Shown here piece by piece: positions 46,252 through 54,826 of a stretch of 64,000 nucleotides of DNA. The notes under the pieces are model-generated. The model was not told the DNA's origin and did no database searches. It saw nothing but the letters and a program-made list of their open reading frames with translations. The first letter of the stretch is position 1; each line of letters starts with the position of its first letter. The position numbers and the translations under genes were made by a program. The DNA is from Chitinophaga flava (GTDB taxonomy: Bacteria > Bacteroidota > Bacteroidia > Chitinophagales > Chitinophagaceae): assembly GCF_003308995.1 (NCBI RefSeq), contig NZ_QFFJ01000002.1:620001-684000 (forward strand), given 5' to 3'.

Positions 46252-46809
46252 TTGTCTGTTTTGGAATACCCTGTAACATATACAGAAGCTGAACTGATTG
46301 ATGGGTTGCGTGCCCGTGATCAGAAAGTCTTCGCATACCTGTATGATCATTATTCTCCCGCTCTCTTCGGCGTGATCGTAAAGGTATTGAATGACAACCA
46401 CTCGGCCGGAGATGTGCTCCAGGATGTATTTATGAAGATTTGGCGTCATGCCGACCAATACAGAAACGATAAAGGCCGTCTGTTTACCTGGATGCTGAAT
46501 ATTGCCCGGAACACAGCGATAGATATACTTCGGTCCAAAGCCTGGAAACTCGGACAAAAAATCCAAAACATCTCGGAGGACGTACGTTTAAACGATGGTA
46601 AGTTAGCCGTGTACCAGTCCGTCGATCATCTTGGTTTTTCCAAAGTCCTGGAAAAACTAACTAAAGAACAACGTGTCCTTATCGATCTGGCTTATTATAA
46701 AGGTTGTACCCAGGAAGAAATTTCCAGGTTACTGGGTATACCCCTGGGAACTGTTAAGACCAGATTACGCAATGCCATTATTCAGTTGAGGAACATATTG
46801 AACAAATAA
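46252..46809 (+). CDS. ECF sigma factor, second of two tandem paralogues
   Basis: Sigma-70-family factor of 185 residues, closely similar in layout to the one at 44623: VFAYLYDHYSPALFG and LQDVFMKIWRHADQ in region 2, CTQEEISRLLGIPLGTVKTR in region 4. The start is TTG at 46252, with another TTG at 46261 possible. No ATG is available upstream of region 2. Its own promoter element lies 50 bp upstream, so the two sigma/anti-sigma cassettes can be transcribed independently. Downstream, its partner anti-sigma gene starts after 14 bp. Confidence 0.92.
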   Translation: MSVLEYPVTYTEAELIDGLRARDQKVFAYLYDHYSPALFGVIVKVLNDNHSAGDVLQDVFMKIWRHADQYRNDKGRLFTWMLNIARNTAIDILRSKAWKLGQKIQNISEDVRLNDGKLAVYQSVDHLGFSKVLEKLTKEQRVLIDLAYYKGCTQEEISRLLGIPLGTVKTRLRNAIIQLRNILNK

Positions 46810-46823
46810 ACTTTCTTTTTCTC

Positions 46824-47696
46824 GTGGACGCCCAGTATTTCATATCGTGCGGACTCATTGAGCTGTATGCCGCAGGCATGACTTCTGAAGAAGAAGCACA
46901 TGACCTGGAAGCCGCTATGCGCCGGTTTCCAGAAGTCGCCGCTGCCGTTGCAGAGTGCCAGCGCGATATGGAAGAGTATGTGCAGCTACAGTCCATCATC
47001 CCACCTTCTGCTATCAAATCGCATTTACTTCACCTGATCAATAACGATTCCTTCATGCAGGAAAATTCAGAACCACCTGCACACCCCTTACTACAAACTA
47101 AAATCTTATCCATGGAACAAACCAATGTCCTGGCCGTTCCGGAAACCAAAAGCGTTTCCTGGAAGTGGATTGCGGCCGTCGCCTTTGTACTGCTGATTGG
47201 CAGTATTATTCTCAATTTCCTGTACTTCAACCGATGGAAGGAATTCCGGGAGTACAAAGACAAGTATCAGTCATTACTACTTTCTCAAAACTCCATCATC
47301 TCCAAAACCAATGAGTACAAAACAAGGTTAGAACAACTGCAGGAATCCATGCAGGTTATGGAAGATCCTAAAGTGATGAAAGTGGCCATGCCAGGTACTC
47401 AATCCTTCCCGACAGCAGTAGCTACTGTGTTCTGGAATCAGGATAACAAACAGGTATACCTGAAAGTCAACAACCTGCCAGAACCCACTGCCGACAAACA
47501 ATACCAGCTCTGGGCTATCGTAGATGGCAAACCAGTGGACATGGGCGTGTTTGAAATGGGCGATACAGCAAGCCTGCTGCAGAAAATGAAAGTCACCGGC
47601 AAAGCACAAATGTTTGCCGTAACTCTGGAAAAGAAAGGTGGTGCCGCTTCTCCAACCATGGAGCAGATGTACGTAGCCGGAAAAATACCAGGTTGA
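46824..47696 (+). CDS. Anti-sigma factor, RskA-like, second of two paralogues
   Basis: Membrane anti-sigma factor of 290 residues starting with GTG. It has the same plan as the protein at 45181: N-terminal cytoplasmic domain (YFISCGLIELYAAGMTSEEE), one transmembrane helix (about 113-133, AAVAFVLLIGSIILNFLYF), a coiled linker (about 140-175) and an RskA-type C-terminal domain with TADKQYQLWAIVDGKPVDMG. The two copies have diverged mainly in the N-terminal and linker parts. That is consistent with each binding its own sigma factor after a tandem duplication (inference). Confidence 0.9.
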   Translation: MDAQYFISCGLIELYAAGMTSEEEAHDLEAAMRRFPEVAAAVAECQRDMEEYVQLQSIIPPSAIKSHLLHLINNDSFMQENSEPPAHPLLQTKILSMEQTNVLAVPETKSVSWKWIAAVAFVLLIGSIILNFLYFNRWKEFREYKDKYQSLLLSQNSIISKTNEYKTRLEQLQESMQVMEDPKVMKVAMPGTQSFPTAVATVFWNQDNKQVYLKVNNLPEPTADKQYQLWAIVDGKPVDMGVFEMGDTASLLQKMKVTGKAQMFAVTLEKKGGAASPTMEQMYVAGKIPG

Positions 47697-47707
47697 TAAC
47701 ATAATCC

Positions 47708-47800
47708 GCCGGCAACCACGGTTGCCGGCCCTCTCCCAAAGCTTACCACAGCGGAGATAACAGAGAACACCCGCGTCCCTGTTGTCTCCGCTGTTTTTTT
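47708..47800 (+). terminator. Double hairpin terminator
   Basis: A first hairpin with a 10-bp GC-rich stem (47708-47717 with 47720-47729) is followed by a 16-bp stem (47748-47763 with 47779-47794, one G:U pair) and a run of T. The second is a convincing intrinsic terminator for the sigma/anti-sigma cassettes. Confidence 0.8.
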
Positions 47801-47849
47801 AACGAATTCCTAACAGCTGAAAGCTTACAGCTTTTCCCTAAATTGCAGC

Positions 47850-48800
47850 ATGTCACATTTTTGGAAATGTATAGCCGCAACCGTTGTTGCGGGATGCCTG
47901 CAACTATCTAACCTGGCGGCCCAGGACACTGCCCGGTACAAAGGAATGACCGTAAACCTGGACGAAGTAATCGTGGAAGCAAAACGTATAGGCTTCGACG
48001 TTAATAGTTTTATTAAAAGAGTAGAAGAGGATACTACCTTCTACCGCGCATTTAAAAACCTTCATATCGTAGGCTTCAACGCCGACAATGATATCCGCAT
48101 ACTGGATAAAAAAGGAGAAACACAGGCTTCTCTCAAAAGTATCACCCGCCAGCATATCAATGGCCGCTGCCGCAATATGGAAGTCACCAGTCAACAGGTG
48201 ACCGGCGATTTCTTCACCCGCAAAGGCAACTATAACTACTATACCGCCGAATTATATGGCAACCTGTTCTTTACCAACGGCACCGTATGTGTGGACGGCA
48301 ACGGCGAAACACCTGAAAATGCCGGCGGTAGCATGGCTCGCCATAAAGCACAGCTTAAACAACTCATCTTCAACCCCGGCAAACCCGTTAAAGGAGTGCC
48401 CATCGTGGGTGGCAAAGTGGCCATCTTCGACAGAGATGTGATGCGGTTTTATAACTTCTCCATCAGCGCCGAAAACTATGTAGACGGTACCCCTTGTTAT
48501 GTGTTTACCGCCAAAGCCAAACCGGACCTGAACCGCATCGACCGCGGAGACGTTGTGATCGATGAACTGATCACCTGGTTTAACAAGGATAACTTTGAGA
48601 TTGTAGGCCGCAAATACGCCCTGTCCTATAAAACGATGCTGTTTGATTTTAACGTGAAGATGAATGTACAGATGACCAAACAGTTTGGTCTGCTTATACC
48701 CGCACTGGTTACCTACAACGGTACCTGGAATGTACCGTTCAAAAAACGGGAAACAGCCATTTTTACCGCTAAATTCTTTGATTTTAAGGCGAGTGAATAA
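47850..48800 (+). CDS. Secreted protein of unknown function
   Basis: A 316-residue product with a signal peptide (cleavage near LSNLAAQ, about residue 24). No family was recognised. Just after the signal it carries MTVNLDEVIVEAKRIG, which resembles the DEVVVTAKR segment before the plug of TonB-dependent receptors, but no barrel or plug follows. The rest is strand-rich with conserved-looking blocks such as FVTAKAKPDLNRIDRGD-like text near residue 220 and ends in an aromatic-rich region. It is monocistronic, bounded by a terminator upstream and an abutting convergent gene downstream (stop codons touch at 48800/48801). Confidence 0.75.
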   Translation: MSHFWKCIAATVVAGCLQLSNLAAQDTARYKGMTVNLDEVIVEAKRIGFDVNSFIKRVEEDTTFYRAFKNLHIVGFNADNDIRILDKKGETQASLKSITRQHINGRCRNMEVTSQQVTGDFFTRKGNYNYYTAELYGNLFFTNGTVCVDGNGETPENAGGSMARHKAQLKQLIFNPGKPVKGVPIVGGKVAIFDRDVMRFYNFSISAENYVDGTPCYVFTAKAKPDLNRIDRGDVVIDELITWFNKDNFEIVGRKYALSYKTMLFDFNVKMNVQMTKQFGLLIPALVTYNGTWNVPFKKRETAIFTAKFFDFKASE

Positions 48801-50474
48801 CTAATACAACAACGTGACTGTGCCGGTCTTATGTACCGGTATCCTGGTATATACTTCCCGGTAATCAACAATCCATACGTAGGTAGCCATATCTGCCTGC
48901 AGGCCCTTTACACGCCCTGTCCAGCCTATCTGCGGGTCGTTGGTGAAAAACACCCGTTCACCCCAGCGGTTGTAAATACTGAGCGTATACTGTTCTATCG
49001 GACATCGGTACCGGGGCCGGAAGTAGTCGTTACGCCCGTCCCCGTTGGGGGTGAAGGCATTGGGGAAATGCACGGTACATTCACAGTCATGGAAGTCCAC
49101 CACTACTGAATCCACACTCTTGCCACAGGTGTTCCAGGCCGTTAACGAGTAGATGCCGGGCTGCCGCACAATATACTGTGGGATGCTGGTACTGTCCTGC
49201 CATTTGAAAGGAGCCCCGCCGGCACCAAGGACTGTCAGCGGGTATACCTCGTTGCGGCACAACAGGGTATCCGGTCCGAGATTCACCCGCAGCGTATCAT
49301 CATAAGACACACGGATGGTATCGGAAGATTCGCAGCGGCCTATCTGGGCATGTACAAAGTAGTTGCCGGGTTTGACCACATAATAAGTAGCCTGGTCCGA
49401 ACCATCCTGCCAACGGTATTGCCCGTTGCCGAAATCGGCCGTCAGTACCAGAAAATTACCTTTACAAATTGTAGTATCGTTACCCAGGTTGAGTTTGCGC
49501 AACCGGTTGTAGTTCACAAAGATGGTATCTACCACATTACAGATGTGATTGATCTCTACCAGCGCCCATATATTCGCTTGCGAACTGACGGTGATAGCCG
49601 GTGTAGTGGCGCCTGTACTCCATTTCCAGGCGGTGGCTTCCGGCACTACAGGTGCTAGCCGGATTGATTCGCCGGGGCATAACAGTGTATCGGGGCCCAG
49701 GCTGAAAGGGTAGGGCGGACCGGTAAACGTGATAGTGATCTGGGCGTCTATTTCTGCACAACCTTTAGGAAACACCCTTACCTGGTAGGTGCCAGATGTT
49801 CGTACGTCCTGCGTGGGCTCTGTATTGCCGGTATTCCACAGATAGGTACAGTTCTGGGCGGTGGCATCGAGGGCCAGCTGTTCACCTGTACATAATACCA
49901 GGTCTGGCCCCAGATCTATCTTGGGAACAGGCGTATAAAATACATTCACTGAATCCGGTATCAGACAACCATTGATCTTGACTTTATACGTAGCAGAAGT
50001 GTCCACCAGGATGTCGGGTGCGGTAGAACCATTCTGCCATTCGTAGGTGGCGCCGGGTATCACCGGTGCACTGAGGGTCATGGTGCTGCCTTCGCAGAGC
50101 GTGATATCCTGTGGCCCCAGGTCGTAGATTACAGGCGTTACAATGGTAATAGGCAGGGTGGAGATATCGGGCTGCCCGCCGCGCCAGGCTACCAGGGTAA
50201 CGGTGTAGGTGCCGGTAAGCTGGTATGCATGGAAAGCCCCTTTTATTTTATCAGAAGAATCTTTTTCAGCAGAAGCAGGGTCCCCAAAGTACCATTTGAC
50301 GGAATCTATCCCGGTAGTATTGCCAATTACGAAGAAAACGCTGTCCTGCACACAGGTAGAGGAAGCCTTAAAAGGGGTAGCTCTCCATACCCCGGCATTT
50401 GCCCGGGTATGGCCTGGCAGCATGGCCAGAAACAGTAAAATCAGAAAAGAACAGTGTATATAAAGGGTCCTCAT
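48801..50474 (-). CDS. PKD/Ig-repeat surface protein with gliding-type T9SS C-terminal domain
   Basis: Predicted secreted protein of 557 residues. Signal peptide (ends near GHTRANA), a PKD-like domain (about 30-115, YFGDPASAEK and GTYTVTLVAW), then five divergent Ig-like repeats of about 70 residues, each starting with a LGPDTLLC-type motif (LGPQDITLC, LGPDLVLC, LGPDTLLC, LGNDTTIC, LGPDTLLC). The C-terminus (about 465-557) is the type B sorting domain (HFPNAFTPNGDGRNDYF, IYNRWGERVFFTND). It should be exported by the type IX system and shares the sorting domain, but not the repeats, with the giant adhesin. No SprF gene is adjacent. Confidence 0.9.
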   Translation of the reverse strand: MRTLYIHCSFLILLFLAMLPGHTRANAGVWRATPFKASSTCVQDSVFFVIGNTTGIDSVKWYFGDPASAEKDSSDKIKGAFHAYQLTGTYTVTLVAWRGGQPDISTLPITIVTPVIYDLGPQDITLCEGSTMTLSAPVIPGATYEWQNGSTAPDILVDTSATYKVKINGCLIPDSVNVFYTPVPKIDLGPDLVLCTGEQLALDATAQNCTYLWNTGNTEPTQDVRTSGTYQVRVFPKGCAEIDAQITITFTGPPYPFSLGPDTLLCPGESIRLAPVVPEATAWKWSTGATTPAITVSSQANIWALVEINHICNVVDTIFVNYNRLRKLNLGNDTTICKGNFLVLTADFGNGQYRWQDGSDQATYYVVKPGNYFVHAQIGRCESSDTIRVSYDDTLRVNLGPDTLLCRNEVYPLTVLGAGGAPFKWQDSTSIPQYIVRQPGIYSLTAWNTCGKSVDSVVVDFHDCECTVHFPNAFTPNGDGRNDYFRPRYRCPIEQYTLSIYNRWGERVFFTNDPQIGWTGRVKGLQADMATYVWIVDYREVYTRIPVHKTGTVTLLY

Positions 50475-50616
50475 GTGTTGACATGGTAATAGACGCTAAG
50501 ATAATGAAATATATAAAATATTGTTAATAATAACTGTGATTTAACAGTAACTGTGATTAATGCTGATGATGTTGATGATGATGATAGATAGGATGAATGA
50601 CAGACCAGGTGCATAA

Positions 50617-50652
50617 AAAAGAGCATCCGGATAAAATCACGAATGCTCTTTT
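50617..50652. terminator. Possible terminator hairpin
   Basis: A 10-bp stem (50617-50626 with 50643-50652) with a 16-base loop, A-run on the left and T residues on the right. It lies downstream of the rluD-like gene on the minus strand. The large loop makes it weak. Confidence 0.45.
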
Positions 50653-50724
50653 AAAATCTTTCAAAACGCTCAAAACACTGTTATCATACCCATCAGTATC
50701 ATCAGTATTCATCACAGTTCAGTA

Positions 50725-51792
50725 TTAATCCTCCGTGTTCGGGCGGGCAGTAGAATATCTCCGCCATTTTTCCAGCACCTGGGAGAAATCGTCCGGCAGC
50801 TGGCTTTCGAAGCGCATCTGCTTGCGGGTGCGGGGGTGGATAAAGCCGAGTTGCTGGGCATGCAGGGCATGACGGGGCATAATATCAAAGCAGTTGTCCA
50901 CAAACTGTTGGTATTTGGTGAAGATGGTCCCTTTCCGGATGCGGTTACCGCCGTAGGTATCGTCATTAAAAAGGGAATGGCCGATATGCTGCATGTGTAC
51001 GCGGATCTGGTGGGTACGGCCTGTTTCGAGGCGGCACTCAATTTTGGTAACGTAGTTAAAACGTTCCAGTACGCGGTAATGGGTGATGGCTTCTTTGCCA
51101 TACTCGCCGTCGGGATAGGCGTCCATGATTTTTCGCAGGCGCTGGTGGCGGCCTACGTGTGCTACTACGGTGCCTTCTTCTTCTTCAAAATCACCCCATA
51201 CGAGGGCTATATAGCGACGGTGAACGGTGTGGTCAAAAAACTGTTTGGCCAGGTCGGTCATGGCTTTTTCTGATTTAGCCACTACCAGCAGGCCGGAGGT
51301 GTTTTTATCGATACGGTGTACCAGCCCAAAGCGTGGGATGACAGGCGTAGTAGCCTGGGTTTTGTCGCCCAGATACCAGGAGAGGCCGTTGACCAGTGTG
51401 CCGGTGTAGTTGCCACAGCCGGGGTGTACTACCATACCGGCAGGTTTATCTATTATCAGCACGTCATCATCCTCATAAACGATATTGAGCGGGAGTTCTT
51501 CCGGCAGCACTTCTGTGCTTTCCGGGTTTTTATTGGAAAAAACAACGATTTTGTCCAGCGGTCTGATCTTGTAATTGGCCTTGACAGGTTTGTCGTTGAC
51601 CAGCACCATCTCAGTATCCAGCGCGTTCTGTACCTTGTTACGGGTGGCTCCTTCGATACGGGCGGTGAGGAATTTATCGATGCGGACAGGCTCCTGGCCT
51701 TTGTCTACCACCATGTTGATCTTCTCATACAGTTCCTCGCTGCCTTCTCCGTTTTCCAGCTCGTCTTCCAGTTCCAGCAATTCTTCAGCCAT
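50725..51792 (-). CDS. RluD-family 23S rRNA pseudouridine synthase
   Basis: RNA pseudouridine synthase of 355 residues from the ATG at 51792. A further in-frame ATG at 51858 adds an atypical hydrophobic N-terminus upstream of the -7 element and is rejected. An S4 RNA-binding domain (about 35-85, RIDKFLTARIEGATRNKV) precedes the catalytic domain with the invariant Asp in HRIDKNTSGLLV and a later GRTHQIRVHMQHIGH block. This is the RluC/RluD type (large subunit RNA). Substrate positions cannot be read from sequence. An acidic N-terminal extension (about 1-20) is unusual but harmless. Confidence 0.94.
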   Translation of the reverse strand: MAEELLELEDELENGEGSEELYEKINMVVDKGQEPVRIDKFLTARIEGATRNKVQNALDTEMVLVNDKPVKANYKIRPLDKIVVFSNKNPESTEVLPEELPLNIVYEDDDVLIIDKPAGMVVHPGCGNYTGTLVNGLSWYLGDKTQATTPVIPRFGLVHRIDKNTSGLLVVAKSEKAMTDLAKQFFDHTVHRRYIALVWGDFEEEEGTVVAHVGRHQRLRKIMDAYPDGEYGKEAITHYRVLERFNYVTKIECRLETGRTHQIRVHMQHIGHSLFNDDTYGGNRIRKGTIFTKYQQFVDNCFDIMPRHALHAQQLGFIHPRTRKQMRFESQLPDDFSQVLEKWRRYSTARPNTED

Positions 51793-51809
51793 TAATATAT
51801 AAATTTTGG

Positions 51810-51817
51810 CAAAGGTA
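51810..51817 (-). promoter_or_regulatory. -7 promoter element of the rluD-like gene
   Basis: TACCTTTG on the minus strand, 17 bp before the chosen ATG at 51792. It supports that start over the one at 51858. Confidence 0.45.
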
Positions 51818-51960
51818 AAATAAATTACCCGTAGCACGTAAAGCCACGTGTAAAGCACCGGAGTGGACAGTGGAAGGTATGGCTGAGCTTTCCGGATAAA
51901 GCCTTCATACTGGCTTCCGGAGCGTTGGTCCGGTTCTTACCGGAAGTCAAAAGATTCAAC

Positions 51961-51968
51961 TACCTTTG
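51961..51968 (+). promoter_or_regulatory. -7 promoter element of lipB
   Basis: TACCTTTG, an exact TAnnTTTG match, 40 bp before the lipB ATG at 52009. It lies inside the longer reading frame from 51925, arguing against that earlier start. Confidence 0.45.
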
Positions 51969-52008
51969 TGTCTTTGAAAAAATACGCGTTAACGCGCCAC
52001 AGTTCAGT

Positions 52009-52707
52009 ATGGATAAGCAGGAGATCATCATCAGAGACCTTGGAAAAATCGATTACCAGGAAGCCTGGGATTACCAGGAACAGTTGTTGAAGGAAAATGT
52101 ACAGCTGAAAGCTCAAACGCCCAACCTGTGGCCCAAGCCCACCACCAATTACCTTCTTTTCTGCGAGCATCCGCCGGTATATACCCTTGGTAAAAGCGGA
52201 CACATGGAGAATCTGTTGCTGAGCAGGGAAGAACTGGATGAACAGGGAATTGGCTTTGTACCTACCAACAGAGGCGGTGATATTACCTTTCACGGCCCGG
52301 GGCAGATAGTAGGATATCCGATTCTAGACCTTGAAAATTTCTTTACAGATATTGGAAAATACCTTCGTTGTCTGGAGGAAGTAGTGATCCGTACAATCGC
52401 GGAATACGGTGTTATTGGCGACCGTTCCCCCGGAGAGACCGGCGTATGGCTGGACCCGACGGACAAAACAAAAGCCCGCAAAATATGTGCAATGGGGGTT
52501 CGTTGCAGCCGCTGGGTGACCATGCATGGTTTTGCCCTCAACGTCAATACACCAATGAACTATTTTGATAACATTATTGCCTGCGGAATTGCAGATAAAC
52601 AGGTGGCTACACTTGACAAAGAAGTAGGTAGGGAAGTGGATCTCGACGAGGTGAAGGCCAAACTCAGCAAACACTTTGCGGAGGTATTTGGTGCTACTAT
52701 GATTTAA
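52009..52707 (+). CDS. lipB: Octanoyl-[acyl-carrier-protein]:protein octanoyltransferase
   Basis: Lipoate biosynthesis enzyme of 232 residues that moves octanoyl groups from acyl carrier protein to lipoyl domains. It contains the family motif RGGDITFHGPGQIVGYPI, the likely catalytic Lys in KARKICAMGVR, the THG-type segment WVTMHGFALNVN and the catalytic Cys in IIACGIADKQ. The start at 52009 follows a -7 element and gives the usual length. It is divergent from the rluD-like gene and convergent with a secreted protein gene, with a strong terminator between. No lipA gene lies in the window. Confidence 0.95.
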   Translation: MDKQEIIIRDLGKIDYQEAWDYQEQLLKENVQLKAQTPNLWPKPTTNYLLFCEHPPVYTLGKSGHMENLLLSREELDEQGIGFVPTNRGGDITFHGPGQIVGYPILDLENFFTDIGKYLRCLEEVVIRTIAEYGVIGDRSPGETGVWLDPTDKTKARKICAMGVRCSRWVTMHGFALNVNTPMNYFDNIIACGIADKQVATLDKEVGREVDLDEVKAKLSKHFAEVFGATMI

Positions 52708-52730
52708 GCTGCTTTAGCATATAAACGATA

Positions 52731-52770
52731 AAAAGAAAAGCGGAGACCACCTGGTCTCCGCTTTTCTTTT
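52731..52770. terminator. Bidirectional terminator between convergent genes
   Basis: An 18-bp perfect stem (52731-52748 with 52753-52770) with a four-base loop ACCT, A-rich on the left and T-rich on the right. It can stop both lipB and the convergent secreted-protein gene. Confidence 0.9.
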
Positions 52771-52786
52771 TATCATCTTTTTCAGA

Positions 52787-53539
52787 TTACATTCTGTAGT
52801 TGAGTGGGATGAAGAAGTTCCATTTCTCCTTGAGTTTCCCATCTTCAAACAGTTCAAAGTTAAACCAGCCGGCATGCAGGAAAATGGCTTTTTCCAGGAT
52901 GAGGGAAGCTGCTTTCACATGTTCTATTTCAAAGAGGAAAGAACCGTTGGGTTCGTAAAACTTAACTGAATATTTTTTATGCTGGGCATCTGCCAGTTTG
53001 ATATTGACATTACCATCCGCAGTGGTATAGATGTAGTTGGAGGGGCGCCACATTACTTTCTCCGGCTCCTTGTTTTCCTGTTCAGTAGTGGTGGGTTTTC
53101 CTGTTCCTGTTGTTGGTTTCAGGGCACGGGAAGCTTCCTTGATATCAGCATATTGCAGCTTCATATCGGCTTTAATAGTACTGTCAGGCAGGGCGAGCAT
53201 GACTTTGCTGTATACATACCGGCCGTTGTTGAACAGGATGAAAAGGCGGTAATAGTTGCTGCCTGGAAGTGGTTTGCTGTCGATGTAGGCATTCCGGGTT
53301 TGCGTGGGATAACTGGCGTAACCAATGGTGTTAAAATTGAGTACGCTGTCCAATGAGCGCTGAACCCCGATCTCCTTAACTTCCATAAATCCGGTGATCC
53401 AGTCCAGCTGAATTTTACCGGTTTTAATGGTAGCTGTGAAGTTCGGCAATACAGGAGGCAACATTTCCTGCGCTTTTCCTGTGAATGCTATCGATAAAAA
53501 AATTCCTGTTGCGAATATTAAACGCACGACCTGCTTCAT
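52787..53539 (-). CDS. Secreted protein of unknown function
   Basis: A 250-residue product with a signal peptide (about 1-23, ending AFTGKAQ). The first part of the mature protein (about 30-120) reads like a fibronectin type III or related beta-sandwich, with IQLDWITGFMEVKEIGVQRS and SNYYRLFILFNNGRYVYS. A Thr/Pro/Glu-rich linker (about 140-165) separates it from a second beta-rich region ending with WNFFIPLNYRM. This text is common in Bacteroidota secreted proteins, but no function is established. Two -7-like elements lie just upstream (53569-53576 and 53587-53594 on the minus strand). Confidence 0.75.
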   Translation of the reverse strand: MKQVVRLIFATGIFLSIAFTGKAQEMLPPVLPNFTATIKTGKIQLDWITGFMEVKEIGVQRSLDSVLNFNTIGYASYPTQTRNAYIDSKPLPGSNYYRLFILFNNGRYVYSKVMLALPDSTIKADMKLQYADIKEASRALKPTTGTGKPTTTEQENKEPEKVMWRPSNYIYTTADGNVNIKLADAQHKKYSVKFYEPNGSFLFEIEHVKAASLILEKAIFLHAGWFNFELFEDGKLKEKWNFFIPLNYRM

Positions 53540-53605
53540 ACAAAAAATCCCTAAGCTCTTAAAGTTGGCAAAAATACGCTTCGGTTCAAATATAATGAAC
53601 TGTTT

Positions 53606-54487
53606 TTACAGTGTAAGAACGCCGGGAGGTAGGGAAAGATTGCCCTGTAGTCCGCCAGTATGTATTAATAAAATTTTGCTTTTGTCCGGAAAGTAGCCCT
53701 GATGGATTAATTCATGGAAAGCCTTGATAAGTTTGCCGGTATAAATAATATCAGTGGGAATACCGGTTTCTTGGTAAAAAGTATTGATAAAATCTATAAG
53801 TTCCGGTTTTACTTTAGCATAGCCTCCTCCATGGAAGTCATGTAACAGTTGCCACTGGTGGGGCTTGCCCGGATGTAGCAAGGCTCTTACTTCTTCTTCG
53901 AGATAAGCAGCGCCTTTTAATACTGGTATGCCAAGGATAGTCTGATGAGGTGCGGCACTATTGATAAGGCCGGCGAGGGTAGTTCCGGTGCCGGTGGCGC
54001 ATAACACATGCGTGAAATGGTGGGTGGGGAAGAGGGAGAGTATCTCTTCGCAGCCTCTGGCGCCGGCCGCATTATGTCCCCCTTCCGGGATGACATAGGT
54101 ATCCGGTGCTGCGTTGTATTGCTGGCGGCTGTTGCGATAATCTTCCCTGCTGATAAACTCCAGCAGCATCCCCTTGTCCATGGCCTGTTGCAGTGTATGG
54201 CCATATACAGGAGGGCGTTCACCCCGGATCACGCCGGTACACGTTAAGCCGGCCAGCTGGCAGGCTGCTGCAGTAGCAGCAATATGGTTGGAATACGCAC
54301 CCCCAAAAGTCAGGATATGTTTTTTTCCCTGCTCCTTTGCCGCCTCCAGATTGTATTTGAGCTTGAACCACTTATTGCCGGAAATTTCAGGGTCCAGTTT
54401 ATCCAGCCGCAGCATAGCCGCTTCCATCTGAGATGGCAGCCAGGAGAGTGTTAAAGTATCCAGCGTAATATGATCCGTAGGCAGCAT
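53606..54487 (-). CDS. PLP-dependent ACC deaminase / D-cysteine desulfhydrase family enzyme
   Basis: Fold-type II PLP enzyme of 293 residues from the ATG at 54487 (a TTG three codons upstream is less likely). The PLP-binding Lys is in SGNKWFKLKYN, followed by LTFGGAYSNHIAATAAACQL and a glycine-rich phosphate-binding loop CATGTGTTLAGLI. The C-terminus has ILLIHTGGLQGN, matching the family's HTGG motif. Members deaminate 1-aminocyclopropane-1-carboxylate or desulfurise D-cysteine, and sequence alone does not settle which. D-cysteine desulfhydrase is the commoner activity in bacteria. It is monocistronic. Confidence 0.9.
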   Translation of the reverse strand: MLPTDHITLDTLTLSWLPSQMEAAMLRLDKLDPEISGNKWFKLKYNLEAAKEQGKKHILTFGGAYSNHIAATAAACQLAGLTCTGVIRGERPPVYGHTLQQAMDKGMLLEFISREDYRNSRQQYNAAPDTYVIPEGGHNAAGARGCEEILSLFPTHHFTHVLCATGTGTTLAGLINSAAPHQTILGIPVLKGAAYLEEEVRALLHPGKPHQWQLLHDFHGGGYAKVKPELIDFINTFYQETGIPTDIIYTGKLIKAFHELIHQGYFPDKSKILLIHTGGLQGNLSLPPGVLTL

Positions 54488-54826
54488 AAGCCGCAAAGTT
54501 AAGCAGGATAAAATAAATCAGCCCGGCGCTAAAGCATCTGATTTCCCAGGGCTGAAGCCCTGGGCTATAATTGATTGCTGTGTTAAAATAGGCTGCAATA
54601 CCGCCTGATGGATCCTTGCCGCTTTCATGCTCCAAAAAACAGATCCACAAAAAGCAGGTCCATAATACGATTCTCCGGCTAAAAAACCGGCCCCAATTTC
54701 TGCTAGCCCCCGATCTTCACTCATCAAAATTAGCCCAGGGCTTTAGCCCTGGGACTTGTTAAAATTCGCTTCAATCTTGCTAATTATCATCAGCTTAATC
54801 GGCTCATATTGTGCGTTATTTGCGGT
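54488..54826. other. Intergenic region with REP-like elements
   Basis: No gene supported. Apart from the two palindromic repeats described separately, the middle portion (about 54580-54720) is unique-looking sequence with no recognisable coding or RNA features. Confidence 0.6.
54545..54753. repeat. Inverted pair of REP-like palindromes (BIME-like element)
   Basis: A palindrome with arms CCCAGGGCT and AGCCCTGGG occurs at 54545-54564 and again at 54734-54753. The flanking bases agree only when the second is read in reverse complement (GCTATAATTGAT against GCTAATTTTGAT), so the copies are inverted about 170 bp apart. This resembles paired REP units mobilised by RAYT transposases. No transposase gene is present here. 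Confidence 0.65.

Noticed and set aside
48798..48803. Stop codons of two convergent genes touching without a gap or terminator
   Set aside because: Notable but common in compact genomes; no further structure supports a special role.
52009..52707. Possible loss of the LipB catalytic Cys, because the segment before THG-type MHG lacks Cys
   Set aside because: The catalytic Cys belongs to the later ACGI motif, which is intact in this protein.
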